From Gracilariopsis chorda (taxonomy: Eukaryota > Rhodophyta > Florideophyceae > Gracilariales > Gracilariaceae): 64,000 nucleotides of DNA. Of the stretch, positions 48,812 to 59,810 are shown in pieces. The position numbers and the translations under genes are program-made. The first letter of the stretch is position 1. Every line of letters begins with the position of its first letter. The stretch is from assembly GCA_003194525.1 (NCBI GenBank), contig NBIV01000024.1, positions 372,001-436,000 on the forward strand, given 5' to 3'. The notes under the pieces were generated by a model that searched no databases, was not told the origin of the DNA, and worked only from the letters and a program-made list of their open reading frames with translations.

Positions 48812-50191
48812 ATGTACGGCTACATATTTTCAGGATTGATGATGGCTTGCGTCGTAGTGCGCACTGCTCAATGGGTAATGGAAAGCCGTTCGCCGTCTGC
48901 AGACTCAAAATCGACCGAATCTCAGCTTGGAAGAAGCCCAGAGTTCAAGTCTTTCCAAATGAACTACCTTCTCGTGTACCTTCTGGCTATTGCTGCAGAC
49001 TGGTTACAAGGACCGTACGTTTACGCACTATACACCGAGTATGGTTACGATAAACGCGAGATTGGACACCTCTTCATAGCTGGATTTGGTTCTTCTGCTG
49101 TGCTTGGTACCTTCATCGGCTCAATTGCGGACAAATACGGTCGCAAGTTTAATGTACTTGTGTTTGTGATCACTTACGCATTGTCTTGCGTAACCAAGCA
49201 CTCCCCGAACTTTGGCATTCTCATGATAGGTCGCCTCCTCGCTGGCGTTGCCACCAGTATATTATTCTCCGCCTTTGAATCATGGCTTGTCTCTGAGCAC
49301 AACACTCGCTCGTTCGATCCTTCGCTACTATCGGAGACCTTCTCTAAAGCTCAGTTCGGAAATGCTGTCGTTGCCATTGCTTCAGGTCAAGTAGCCGGTG
49401 TCGCCGCCGCCAAATTTGGAAAAGTTGCACCTTTCGATACTGCCGCAATTGTCCTAGGCCTTCTCGGGCTTATCGTAGCAGGGACATGGAGCGAAAACTA
49501 TGGTGACAGTCGCCAATCAGTTGGAGGTGGCCTTCGAAGTGCATGGACCATGATGATCGCCGACGAGAAGATTTTGTTGGTAGGAATAATTCAGTCCTGT
49601 TTCGAGTCGGCCATGTACCTCATGGTCTTCAGTTGGACACCCGCTTTACAGGCAGCTTCCGATGCGTCAGGCCTTGGAGAAATTCCACATGGTATGATCT
49701 TCAGTTCCTTCATGGTTTGCATCATGATCGGTAGCAGTCTTTTTGTCTTCCTTCTCAGAACTCAACCAGCAGAACTCTTCATGCGAAACCTTTATGTTCT
49801 TGGTGTCATGATGTTCACTGTCACGGCGGTTTCAACCAATGTATGGGAAGTGTACGCCGCCCTCCTCGGTTTTGAGGTGATTTGTGGGCTCTATTTCCCA
49901 GCCATGGGAACGATGCGTGCTAAATACGTACCGGAGGTCACGAGGTCTGCCATCATGAACTACTTCAGAGTGCCTCTGAATGTCATAGTCTGTGCAACGC
50001 TCTTGATGAACATGGAGAACGCAACTGTCTTCCGCCTGTGTGCAGTGATGATGACAATTGCTGTGGTGTGCCAACAACGGTTGTTCAGTGTCTCTAAAGC
50101 ATCGATTGGAACAAATGATGACTGGACTCGTGAAGAACGTGCGGAGCTTGTCGAAGAGGGATTATCGAACGTGGAAGAGGCTACCAAATAA
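48812..50191 (+). CDS. MOT2: MFSD5/MOT2-type major facilitator (molybdate transporter family)
   Basis: A 459-residue transporter with about 12 TM helices. The loop-2/3 signature of the major facilitator superfamily is present as GSIADKYGRKFN. The family-specific blocks of MFSD5/MOT2 are visible: SFQMNYLLVYLLAIAADWLQ followed by GPYVYALYTEYGY; FSAFESWLVSEHNTRSF; and SCFESAMYLMVFSWTPAL. Chlamydomonas MOT2 takes up molybdate, and human MFSD5 is its orphan orthologue (family knowledge), so molybdate or another anion is the likely substrate. Start is the first ATG, in context CCACCATGT. An acidic cytosolic tail ends the protein. Stop is 187 bp from that of the convergent UTP6 gene. Confidence 0.87.
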   Translation: MYGYIFSGLMMACVVVRTAQWVMESRSPSADSKSTESQLGRSPEFKSFQMNYLLVYLLAIAADWLQGPYVYALYTEYGYDKREIGHLFIAGFGSSAVLGTFIGSIADKYGRKFNVLVFVITYALSCVTKHSPNFGILMIGRLLAGVATSILFSAFESWLVSEHNTRSFDPSLLSETFSKAQFGNAVVAIASGQVAGVAAAKFGKVAPFDTAAIVLGLLGLIVAGTWSENYGDSRQSVGGGLRSAWTMMIADEKILLVGIIQSCFESAMYLMVFSWTPALQAASDASGLGEIPHGMIFSSFMVCIMIGSSLFVFLLRTQPAELFMRNLYVLGVMMFTVTAVSTNVWEVYAALLGFEVICGLYFPAMGTMRAKYVPEVTRSAIMNYFRVPLNVIVCATLLMNMENATVFRLCAVMMTIAVVCQQRLFSVSKASIGTNDDWTREERAELVEEGLSNVEEATK

Positions 50192-50378
50192 GCCCCTACG
50201 CGTACATCTTAATAATCAGTAAGCGCTGAGCATGGGGTTATATCTGGCTTGAAACATCACGGACGTGCCTGTACAGCTTAGGTCATAGATTAGTTATGGG
50301 TCAAGAGCTCCTGTTCTCAACATCTTCCATCATGCTTGCAATTTGGTCGCCAAAGTGAAATCTAATGCACTTAGTCTT

Positions 50379-52577
50379 CTAGCCCAGACTTCGGAGAGCT
50401 TGGCGCTCTGTGAACAAGTCCCTGTAGTTTGGCATCAGGACCTTTGAGGCCTTCCAGCTCACGGCGGAAGCCTCTCGCATATCGCCAGAAATGTGTCTCT
50501 CAAAATCTATGTACGACAACCATAGCTCCACGTCTCTTCTTGCTGCCGCCAATGAAACCGCTTTTTTAAACAACTGCCGAGTGTGATGAAGCATGAATTC
50601 GTCCTTTTGATGGCTTGGAATTGCAGCCTTGCTCTTCGACAACCCATAAATCCGCAACTCTGCGTTTATTGCGGCCTGGAGTGATTCCATAGTTATTGGC
50701 GGTACTGCCAAAACAGCAGTTACGAAGTTGCGAATCTTGAGAATGTCTGTCTCTTTTGAAAGGTATAGACATACTAGTCCATCCTGCTCGATATTCCGGA
50801 AAGGAACAACCACCTTCTGTTTCAAGGCTTCGACAAACTCTGTGCTTGCGCTGAACGGTTCTTCAACTGATTTGAGTTCTGTTCTCATCAGTGATGTACT
50901 CCAATCTTTCCCATTCTTAGAACTCTTTTCGCCTTCCTCAGTAGATTTTCCATGGGCTTCGTTCTCCATGCCATCGAGGGACGACATAAGCTTCTGCATC
51001 GCAAGCTTAGACTTATCTGTTCGACCTGTGTAAAAAACTGTACGCCGAAAGCTACTGAGGACGGCACGAATTCCTTCATTCTCGGACTCGGACAGATTGG
51101 AAAACTTCTCGGTTCTGAGTGCAGCATACATCTGATCAGCAACTTTCTGGGCATGCTCCAGCAGCATTGCTCTATCCGTTGGTCCAAAATTAATCTCCCT
51201 CTGTTCTTCACCAAGTTTACTTCCTAAACTTCTCCTTCGTTCTGCGCGTTGTGTATCCCATGGTTGACGGATCGCAATGACCTGCACTACTTTACAGCCC
51301 GAGAATTTCTCTTTCAGATAGCGAAACATACTCGATAACAGCATAGGTGGTACAAAAGGAATACTAGCCGCAATGTCCCAAAACTCTGCGCGCACCTTGT
51401 GAGAACAGCTGATGCGATCGCACGCAGAACGGAAGATGGCGAAGGGAACTCCGCCTTCCCAGAAGGACAATTTGTCAATGCCACTAGATTTCACTGAACC
51501 GTCGTTCTGTTCGAGGTCTTCAGATTCCGACTGGCTCTCGTCGGAATCAGAGGAAGCACCATCGCTTTCAGACGATTCGCCTTCCTCAATGCTGTCTGCA
51601 TTTGGGGTTTCGTGTTTGTCTGCATCAAGCGACGAGCCCTGTGGTTCGGGGAGTTGCTCAATTTCTTTCGATAGGTGTTGGTTTGAGTCTTGAGAATCGG
51701 AGGGGTGATTCAGCGTCTCCTCCTCATTTTGAAGACCATTTCCGTTACCATTAGTAGCTTGTTGATCTGACCCTTTCTCCGTCTCGTGTTCGCTATTGCT
51801 GACGCTGGGAGTTCGGTCATCTTCTGGTTCTTGTCGAATAGATGTGTCTCCTTGACCAAGCGTCAGGCCTGGAATGTTTGCGGTTTTAGATTCGTTTGGA
51901 TTCTGATTTTGGCTTATTTCGTTTAGGCCATCTCCCTCTTTCGCGTTGGGGTCTTTGGGTAGTGGGCTAAGCCCAAGGGTAAGGCGTCTCGCAACAAGTT
52001 TTCCAAGATAGCAAAGCTCAAGGCGAAAATACTCTTTCCAAAGAGTGACAGAATTTGGTAAGGCCCTTAACGCTCTTTGAGCAATCGTTCTCGCGCCCGT
52101 GGTATCAGCACAGACATCGAAATGGAAAGAAATAGCAGCGAGCCAAATACGGTCTGAATCATTTCTGTAGGCAATGGCTTTCGCAAACACTCTCGCAGCA
52201 GCTCTTGTTGCACCCATTCTAACGCAATGCTTCGCGTAGTGTAGCCACAAGTCATCATCGAACCGAAACTTTGAGACGGCGCGACTGTAGATCAAGTTGA
52301 CTCGCGCTGCGGTCTTGTTGACTGTGCGTTCGACTTGGATTTTGGTTAATTGTCTTTTCTTTGCTCGGTTCCTCAAAACAGAGGCCAGTTCACGCTCGAA
52401 TGCGGCATAGTGAAGAAAGTCTGAACGAGAGACGTCCCTCCTCAGGAGGTTGTACTCATGGTGTCTCCGCTTGCGAACGACTTCATTCACTTCCCAGCGG
52501 TTAAGAATTTTCGCTTTTTGAGCGGCATGGAGTACTGGTATTGTCGGACGCAGCTCCCGTTCGACGTTGTCGCCCAT
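50379..52577 (-). CDS. UTP6: U3 snoRNP / SSU processome protein UTP6
   Basis: A 732-residue nucleolar protein. The N-terminal UTP6 domain is clear: RWEVNEVVRKRRHHEYNLLR, DFLHYAAFERELASVLRNRA, then HAT-type tetratricopeptide repeats (DDDLWLHYAKHCVRMGATRA, SDRIWLAAISFHFDV, NSVTLWKEYFRLELCYL). Residues ~215-365 are an acidic, Ser/Glu/Asn-rich disordered insert (SSDSDESQSESED). More HAT helices end the protein (DVELWLSYIDFERHISGDMR). UTP6 is needed for 18S rRNA processing in the small-subunit processome (family knowledge). The frame opens upstream to 52931 without an ATG-supported homology; ATG at 52577 (MGDNVERELR) matches the conserved N-terminus. Confidence 0.9.
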   Translation of the reverse strand: MGDNVERELRPTIPVLHAAQKAKILNRWEVNEVVRKRRHHEYNLLRRDVSRSDFLHYAAFERELASVLRNRAKKRQLTKIQVERTVNKTAARVNLIYSRAVSKFRFDDDLWLHYAKHCVRMGATRAAARVFAKAIAYRNDSDRIWLAAISFHFDVCADTTGARTIAQRALRALPNSVTLWKEYFRLELCYLGKLVARRLTLGLSPLPKDPNAKEGDGLNEISQNQNPNESKTANIPGLTLGQGDTSIRQEPEDDRTPSVSNSEHETEKGSDQQATNGNGNGLQNEEETLNHPSDSQDSNQHLSKEIEQLPEPQGSSLDADKHETPNADSIEEGESSESDGASSDSDESQSESEDLEQNDGSVKSSGIDKLSFWEGGVPFAIFRSACDRISCSHKVRAEFWDIAASIPFVPPMLLSSMFRYLKEKFSGCKVVQVIAIRQPWDTQRAERRRSLGSKLGEEQREINFGPTDRAMLLEHAQKVADQMYAALRTEKFSNLSESENEGIRAVLSSFRRTVFYTGRTDKSKLAMQKLMSSLDGMENEAHGKSTEEGEKSSKNGKDWSTSLMRTELKSVEEPFSASTEFVEALKQKVVVPFRNIEQDGLVCLYLSKETDILKIRNFVTAVLAVPPITMESLQAAINAELRIYGLSKSKAAIPSHQKDEFMLHHTRQLFKKAVSLAAARRDVELWLSYIDFERHISGDMREASAVSWKASKVLMPNYRDLFTERQALRSLG

Positions 52578-53011
52578 TGTTAGATGCCTGGTTTGGCGGC
52601 TTGAGGAGCAGAGCAAGGGGAAGCGCTGGCTCTTCACGGCCGAAGATGCAGGGCGTCGCCGACCACGACGAGGATCAAAAATGACGTACAACAGTACAGC
52701 GAGTGTAAGCATGCGGGCGTTGTTGTCGTTGTGTGAGAGCCGGGGAGGAGGTGAGGTTGTGCTTTCGCGGGAAAGGAGGTCCGAGAACGAGCTGCAAAGA
52801 GCCGATTTGGCGCGAATTTCAAATTTTGCATACAGTCCACGCTGTGACAGATGACCGCGCTTTCCTGACAAAACAGCTCCCCCCGACGCCTCCGCTCCCA
52901 CCCCACCAGCTACCGGCACCACCTCCCTCAACGTCTGCCGTTCGTCTCCGCCGATATGTTGCCTAAGACCCCTCCCTTCTCATTAACCCAGTGACAGTCC
53001 CCCGTCGCAAA
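52578..53011. other. Divergent promoter region
   Basis: 434 bp between UTP6 and the coiled-coil gene. GC-rich at the UTP6 side, CCT-rich near 52890-52930. No other feature. Confidence 0.4.
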
Positions 53012-54820
53012 ATGACCACGGCCACCCCGCTGGACGGCACCCCCAGTCTCCGTTCGGTTCGCGATAAGTACTTGGCCTTGTTGCTCAGCGGCAATCCTTC
53101 TTCAACTGCTCCTCCGCCACCTCCCCAAACCCCCTGGACCCCAGGTCAACATCTCCCCCAGGCCCCCGCGGTACACTGGGCCTCCCCTGTCACCCCAGCT
53201 CCCACCGAGAACGACGTACGTCTCGCAGAGATTGCGGCCAGTCTTGTCGCAGCTGGAAACACAGAGAAAAGACACACCGATGCCATTCGACGATTGGCAG
53301 GTCAACTTGACCGCTCTGAACGAAAAATTCGTCAACTACAGCGAAGGGACAGAGTTTCTTCCCGTACGCACAGGGAAAGCGCTCCGAGAGTTTCCTTCGG
53401 CGAAGCGAAAAGAAATATACGTTTCACACCACGTACACCGAAATATGATATTCCAGTCAGACGCGCCGCGTCAGAGGATCCTCACCGTGCGTCCCAGCGC
53501 TACGACGAAGCCAACAGTCTGAATGATAGAGAATATGAAGAACTTCAGGCCTTGCGACGAGAAAGGCTACATTGGCTCAAGGCGAGGGACCGTTCTGAAA
53601 AAGAGGCTGATCGTTTGAGCACTATGCTCGCTGATATCAAAAGGAATACACAGCGTCTGCTAGAAGAGCGACATAATCATCTAAAAGTCATTGCACGACT
53701 GCAGGATGAAGTTAGCGAATACAAGCGTGACGTCAATTTCACTGATGAAGGTCCGAAATTTCGATCGGGTCGAGTGAACAATATTGAGAACGTCACTCCG
53801 CCGCGCGCCCGGGAGAGAGCACAGCATCCTCCCGTATCAGTTTTTCAAAGCCATTCTGCGTACGCTGAACTGGACCCAGGTGACATAACGCGTGGCCCAG
53901 AACGGGATAATATAGAGCATCATTGGCAAGCTCATCCCGCTGCATCGTCATCAAGAAGACGCTATTTTCACGACGTTGAACAAGTCTCCCCATCTCCAAT
54001 AGTGCACAGTCGAAGAGAACAAGAACTCAAAGAGGAGTTGCGCCTCGTCATTGAAGAAAATGGCAAACTGACGGAGCGAATTTCGAGCCTCGAACACGAA
54101 TGCACGGAACTTGTGAAGAGAGTGCGATTTGGCTCCCCACCATTCGCCCGAGATCAAGATGAACACCTTGGTCTTGCAAAAGGACGTTTATCAGAGGATG
54201 TACACCACCCTGGGGCTACGCTTGGCGTTCAACATGAAGCGCCTCATCTGGGAACCAATGTCCAACTAGAATCTCAACCACTTGTTGAAAGCACACCTGT
54301 GCGGGAAGTGCCCCACAGGGATATTCAAGAATCAAGTCATCCGAATCAGGAACGTAAGCAAGCACCGACTGCTGCCCCTTCTATCGAAAGACCGCCATCC
54401 CCCTCAATCACAGATGGCTTAGCAAGACTCTTAGCGGAAGTGGATGTTCTTGAAGGGGTATCTCAAGCAATCCATTTCGAAAGAAGCCCATCAGAGGCCG
54501 ATAGGATGCAAGATACAACTGAAATACCTGACTTAAATGAAGAGCAAACACCGTCAGGTCGCGCTGAACGGAAAACTGTTCCCATTGCATCAGACTCACC
54601 TCGGCAAGTGTTACTTGAAACAGTACATCGCTTGGGACGCATTCGCTCAAGTCTATCGCTGAAATACGGAAAATGGCTGGAAGCCGTGGCAAATGATGAG
54701 ACTAATGCCTGTGAAGAAACTCAACTTTCTCTGGGGAGTGTACAAACACCCCCACCAAACCAAGAGGTAACTACAGCTTCGATGAATACAGAGGTCATCA
54801 ATAAACTTATTGAGAACTGA
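53012..54820 (+). CDS. Coiled-coil hypothetical protein
   Basis: A 602-residue protein; ATG at 53012 (frame open to a GTG at 52991). Order of parts: short helical start (RSVRDKYLALLLSG), a Pro-rich stretch (~30-65), coiled coil with many Arg/Lys/Glu (~70-115), basic linker, a second coiled coil (~175-240; EYEELQALRRERLHWLKARD), linker, a third short coil (~340-375; EQELKEELRLVIEENGKLTE), then a ~200-residue acidic disordered tail. The last helix (LLETVHRLGRIRSSLSLKY) may be structured. Such layouts are common in centrosome-, kinetochore- or trafficking-related scaffolds, but no family is recognisable and the function is unknown. Confidence 0.65.
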   Translation: MTTATPLDGTPSLRSVRDKYLALLLSGNPSSTAPPPPPQTPWTPGQHLPQAPAVHWASPVTPAPTENDVRLAEIAASLVAAGNTEKRHTDAIRRLAGQLDRSERKIRQLQRRDRVSSRTHRESAPRVSFGEAKRNIRFTPRTPKYDIPVRRAASEDPHRASQRYDEANSLNDREYEELQALRRERLHWLKARDRSEKEADRLSTMLADIKRNTQRLLEERHNHLKVIARLQDEVSEYKRDVNFTDEGPKFRSGRVNNIENVTPPRARERAQHPPVSVFQSHSAYAELDPGDITRGPERDNIEHHWQAHPAASSSRRRYFHDVEQVSPSPIVHSRREQELKEELRLVIEENGKLTERISSLEHECTELVKRVRFGSPPFARDQDEHLGLAKGRLSEDVHHPGATLGVQHEAPHLGTNVQLESQPLVESTPVREVPHRDIQESSHPNQERKQAPTAAPSIERPPSPSITDGLARLLAEVDVLEGVSQAIHFERSPSEADRMQDTTEIPDLNEEQTPSGRAERKTVPIASDSPRQVLLETVHRLGRIRSSLSLKYGKWLEAVANDETNACEETQLSLGSVQTPPPNQEVTTASMNTEVINKLIEN

Positions 54821-55616
54821 AACCCTATGATGTGGTTCATGTACAGCCTAAATCTCGATGCCCCTCCTATTCCTCTGCTAATCCTGCAGTGTAGATATAC
54901 CTGTGATCAGATTGTCCACTGGCTCTTGGAGATAGGACGGTCTTCTCTTCGGGTTATCTGTGCCGGTATACTCCGGTGTCATCATGATTACATGATGTAC
55001 CTCATGTCGCAGGCAAGAGCTGAAGACACTCGAACCGGTTTGACTTCAACAAGTCTCAAAGCGTGAGGTAGAGGCTAACCCTTTAGCATTCTAGCTTTCT
55101 TACATCACACCTGTGTAGGTTGGTTGGTCTTTACGGACTGCGAATTCGGTGTTAACTTTTAGGACGTAGAAGGCTAATCATCTACTCGACGGCTAAGTCC
55201 CCCTATCGCATCTCCGTTTGGCTTTCTCGTCTGGCGTAACTTACTAGTCTTTTGTAGCCTTCTCGGAAGGTCGGCACACCTCGGCGGGGTGGAACTGACA
55301 TTTGTTCCACCTACAGATGTGAGGAGCTGTCTGATGGCTACTGAAAAGCGAAGTTCAGCTCAAAAATTCCCTCGCCATCTTGATTCGAATCCCGAATGAA
55401 TTTTGGTGAAATGCTCCCGGGGTCAATTGTGCAACGCTTTCTCCTCCTGCGACTTCGACGGATCTCGCCGAAGTAATTTTAGTACACATCTGTGTCGTGA
55501 TTCTCCATTCTGGTACCGTCGCACATCACAGAGTAGATAAAAGCAATTATCCCATCAAAGACTCAAAATGAGTCCCATGGCCGCATAGGCCACCGAGGGA
55601 TTACTGAGCAGGAACA
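54821..55616. other. Intergenic region with ~125-bp dispersed repeat
   Basis: Carries the first copy of the repeat also found at 63.4 kb. Otherwise nothing recognised. Confidence 0.5.
55178..55301 (+). repeat. ~125-bp dispersed repeat, copy 1
   Basis: Aligns in the same orientation with 63409-63540 at roughly three quarters identity by eye. Shared blocks are CTACTCGACGGC/CTATTCGACGGC, TCTCCGTTTGGCTT and TTTTGTAGCCTT, followed by TCGGAAGGTCG. No ORF; probably a short non-autonomous element or SINE fragment. Confidence 0.7.
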
Positions 55617-58600
55617 ATGCAGGGGTTCGCCCGGCTTCATGCTCCGCTGGCCTTCCGAAAACATCATGTGCGAAGCGCAAGCACTTGCACGGCACATCTC
55701 AGTCGCATAGAGACTCCCTCATCCCTAAGAAGCAAAAGCCGCTTTCTTGTTCTGTCCGACCTTCATGTGAAGCGGGAGTCCCTTGAAACATGCCTGCAAG
55801 TTCTTTCGTTTGCTCACGACGAAGCTCTCAAACGTGATGCTGCTGTTCTCTTTCTAGGAGACTTCTGGCATGCTCGAGGGAATCTACCTGTAGAGCCTTT
55901 GAATGCAGTTCTGAAGAACTTCTCCAAATGGGAAGTCCCCCTCGTTATGATACCTGGGAATCATGACCTTGTTTCTCGCAGTGGGCACGGCGTTTCACTT
56001 GTTCCAATTGCAACTACCGTAGGGGACCACAACTGCTTGCTTATTACCAAACCGACTCTCGTTTTGGAAGCACTCTTTTTGCCTTATATTCATGACGTAG
56101 CAGTCCTTAAGTCTGTTTTGAAAGAAGTATCGATGATGCCACAGCGTGTGCAGGGAATATTTTGCCATGCCGAAGTCGCTGGCGCACGCCTGGCAGATAG
56201 GATTGTTTCAAAATCGTCCCCGAGAACACTCCAGCCTTCGGACTTTCCGACGCAAGCCCGAATTTACAGTGGCCATATTCATAGACCTCACACAGTCGCC
56301 GATACCATTAGGTATGTCGGGTCACCCTACCAAGTCTCTGCTTCAGAGAGTGGACAGAACAAGCACATTCTGGTTTTGGATAGGACCATAGGGTGGCAGA
56401 TTGTTGAAAGGGTTCCGATAGATATTGGCCCACGTCACTTTAACATTCATTACGACTCGCCATTTATCATGCCTGATTTTCGTAAAGGAGATCGCGTGAT
56501 TGTTCATACTTCTTCCGATTCAACCAAACTCGTAGAAGGTTTGAGAAAAGCAGGCGTGCGAGTTGAACAACAGTTCATCGCGATTCCATCTCATTTTTCA
56601 TCATCAGGAAAAGGACCGCTTGCATCTGTAGAACCTAGGATTTCGTCGACAGCATTATCAAATAATGACCTGTTCCGTCAGTACGCCACCTTCAAGAACC
56701 TCGGACCACAAACTACCAAGGAGGGCCTTGAGCTTCTGCAGGAAATCGGTGGAAGATTCTCTTCTAGTCTATCAGGAAAAGACGTAGTTATTCGATGGAA
56801 GTCACTAGACTTGGAAGGATTTGGACCGTTTTTGCACCACGTCAAGTATCCGCTACATAACCGTGGAATAGTTCTCGTTGTTGGAAGAGACTGTGACGAA
56901 GAGGGTACGTTGACAGGTCGTACGAATGCGACTGGGAAGACGACACTAGCAATGGCCGCGCTATGGGCGATGACTGGAAGGACAGATGCTAGACCTGATG
57001 GATCTGTAGAAAAAGGTGTCGCATTGGAAATGGTCAACGACAATTCGAAGAAATGCATTGTTTCCGTGAAGCTTGAGCTGCTCGGTGAGCGAGTCTTGTC
57101 AGAAGCGAGGGATATGATGACAATTGAACAGCGCCACCAAGCTGGTCTTCTTGATACCGAACACCAGACAGAGAATCCAACGCTTTCCGTTTCTATTACG
57201 CGTACTAGTACTAGAAACGGATCACTCTCGAGGACAAGGTAAGTTTGGTGCACTATGTTGTCTACAAAGATTGAAGGAAGAAGATAAAATGCAAGTCTAA
57301 CCAGGCTACCGTACTCTTCTCGTTTTACAGGTCATTCAAGCAGGGACTATCTCTGTGTGTCAATGGTATTGACCTGTCAGGTTTGGAAGTGAAAGAAAGT
57401 CAGAACCGAATTGATCGCCTGGTTGACGGAGCTTTACTCCCTCACACAGTTTTTTTCGGGCAACATATGGGAGCGGGAAGAGGGCTCTTGGATTCTACAG
57501 ATAGAACGCTTAAAGATCATTTGGCATTAGTGTTTCCGATTGAGATATGGAAAGAAGCCCGAAGAAAAGGCCGAGCGAAAGTTTCAAAGTTACAGGATCT
57601 ACAACTGTCATCAGAAGCATCTTTAAAAGCAGCGGAAGCAGTTGTAGCAAGACTTGAAGGTGCCAAGGGTTCTCTTAACCTGCAATTGAAAGAATTTGAA
57701 AAAGAAAGGCAGAGCAGAATAGAAACGATAAGCGCAGAGATACGAAATTTGATTGCTGGATTCAGTCGATGGGAAGAAGATAGTGTACTATACGGTGAGT
57801 CCTTCGCTACAGTGCACAGCTCAGAAGATTTGGTTCGCACCATAAAAGGGCTCAGAATAGCCCTAAGGGAGCTTGATGAAGCCGATGAAAATGATTTGGA
57901 TTATACTTGTGCAAGAGCAGCAGCGGAGTTGGCTCGGAAACACGCTGCAATGGAAGCAAACAAGGAAAAAAGACATCGAGTACTTTCGCTACTAGGAAGG
58001 GGAGAAGAGTGGGAAGCATCAAGAGAAAGGCGAGTTGCAAATCTCTACGACTTCTTACGCTCAACGAAGGAGACACTGGGAGGGATGAAGTCATTCACTG
58101 TTATTGATTCACAGCTAAGGGACCTCACTCGTGAACTACATATATGTGATGAACGGCTTCAAGGGCTTGTGGGATTTAGTGATCTGAGCAGCAGTGGTTG
58201 GAAAGGTTCAGTTTTGCATGAGGACCTGCATCGAGTTGATGCAGCTCGTCAAAACATGACCGATGCTCATGAAGAGACTGTGAGGTTACAAGTTTCGTTT
58301 GAAGAAGTTCGTAACCAGCTCTTAAGAAGCGAAGGCTTTTCTCAAATAGATCCAGAAGGATTAGCTACACAGTTTTCTGCGACCGTGGCTTCCCCGACAA
58401 GAAGTATTGTAACTTGCGACAAATGTCTACGCCCTTTTGACGGTCTGCAGTACGAAAAGGCTCGATCAAGACTGTTGTCACAGATGAATACCCTTCAAGA
58501 AAGATTGTCTAAGAGTGAGGAGAGAAAGAATCGTGAAAGTGACAAATACGAAGAGAGCGTTCGACATCTACGCGATCAGATGGAGAAGGAGAAAGACGCC

Positions 58601-59725
58601 ATTAACTCAAAGAAGAAAGCTCTACTCGAACGCATCAGTAGACTCCGGGCCGCAAAGGACATTCGTAGTTCTCTTGAACGAGACGTTTCGGAGTATACGG
58701 AGCGGTTACACATTCTTGGAAAGGAGTCAAACTTTTACAATGATCAGCTACGTGATCTTGGCCTCATAGAATTCTCGCGAAATGAAAGGTTGAGTACAGT
58801 TAAAAGTCGCCTCTTGGATATTCTTGAGGAAGAGTTAATTCAAACAAGTGGCGAATACAAAGAAGCCAAAGAGGTATACGAAAAACTCAAGTCAGCAATT
58901 AATGAGAGAGAACGAATGCGGAATCATCGATCAGCACAAAAGCGTGCTTTGCAAGAATACATAGATGAAGTACATGCCCTTCAAGTGAAATGTAGGGATT
59001 TGGAAACAAAAAGACGTGCTCATGTGGAAGAGGGTAATCCATATGAAGAATCTCTGAGATTGATGTCAGCCGAACTAATGAGAGAGAAGGATGTGGTCAA
59101 AGAACGGCGCATCGAGTTTCAACAACTGTCAAACAGAATTGAGGTTCTCAAGGCCTTGGATACAGCTTTTGGACCGCGTGGGGTTCCCTCTTTCGTTTTG
59201 GAAGAAGGGTTAACAAGACTCGAGAAGTTGGCGGATGACTACCTCCAGAAGCTCTCAGCTGGAGAGTTGATCCTTCAGATCCGTGCCTTCTCGGACTACA
59301 AGTCGTCAAATCGAAATGACGGAGATAATAAGGAGGTGATCTCCAAACGCATTTTTGTCAGAACAAAAGGATCTCGAGATATTCGCGAGAGGTCTCTTCG
59401 TCAGTTGAGTGGAGGTCAGCGCCAAAGATGCTCACTGTCTTTCGCACTTGCTTTTTCGGATCTAGCTCACGAACGTGCGGGTTTTCAATCGTCGTTGATA
59501 GTATTAGATGAAATCCTGCAATCACTTGACAACGACGGAAGACAAAGAATGTCCCGCCTGGTTCCAAACCTTATCGGTTCTGAGGATGGAATTCGCAATA
59601 CCGTTTTGGTAGTGGCCCAAGATGAGGCCCCGGAAATTGCCGCATATGCCCATGGCGGCACGGATGTTGTAGAACGAAGAGGAGACTTGAGTCGGCTGGT
59701 GACTGACAACCAAGGACATGAATAG
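55617..59725 (+). CDS. Fused SbcD-SbcC (Mre11-Rad50-like) nuclease-ATPase, probably organelle-targeted
   Basis: Two exons, 55617-57238 and 57331-59725, join across a 92-bp intron (GTAAGT...TTACAG, phase 2) into 1338 residues. Residues 1-~45 are basic, Ser/Arg-rich and acid-poor: a mitochondrial or plastid transit peptide. An SbcD/Mre11 phosphoesterase follows, with all metal motifs: VLSDLHV (~48), FLGDFWHA, PGNHDL, CHAEVAG and SGHIHRPH (~218). An SbcC/Rad50 ATPase then starts (LEGFGPF; Walker A TNATGKTTL, ~438). It includes QHMGAGRG, long coiled coils split by a zinc hook CDKC (Cys903, Cys906), ABC signature LSGGQRQR (~1233) and Walker B SLIVLDEIL (~1262-1270). SbcCD/MR cuts DNA ends, hairpins and blocked breaks (family knowledge). 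Having both subunits in one chain fixes a 1:1 ratio. Convergent with the SNARE gene, 85 bp between stops. Confidence 0.85.
57239..57330 (+). other. Spliceosomal intron of the SbcD-SbcC gene
   Basis: 92 bp, donor GTAAGT, pyrimidine-rich 3' end CTTCTCGTTTTACAG. It contains stop codons and a frame shift. Removing it joins SRTR to SFKQGLSLCVNG in frame. Confidence 0.85.
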
Positions 59726-59810
59726 TTCGATCACGTGATTCTCCAGCTGGCGCCTACTAAAAATAACGATGTGCAAGCCCTGTCCACAGTTGATTAGGTA
59801 TTGCCATCTC

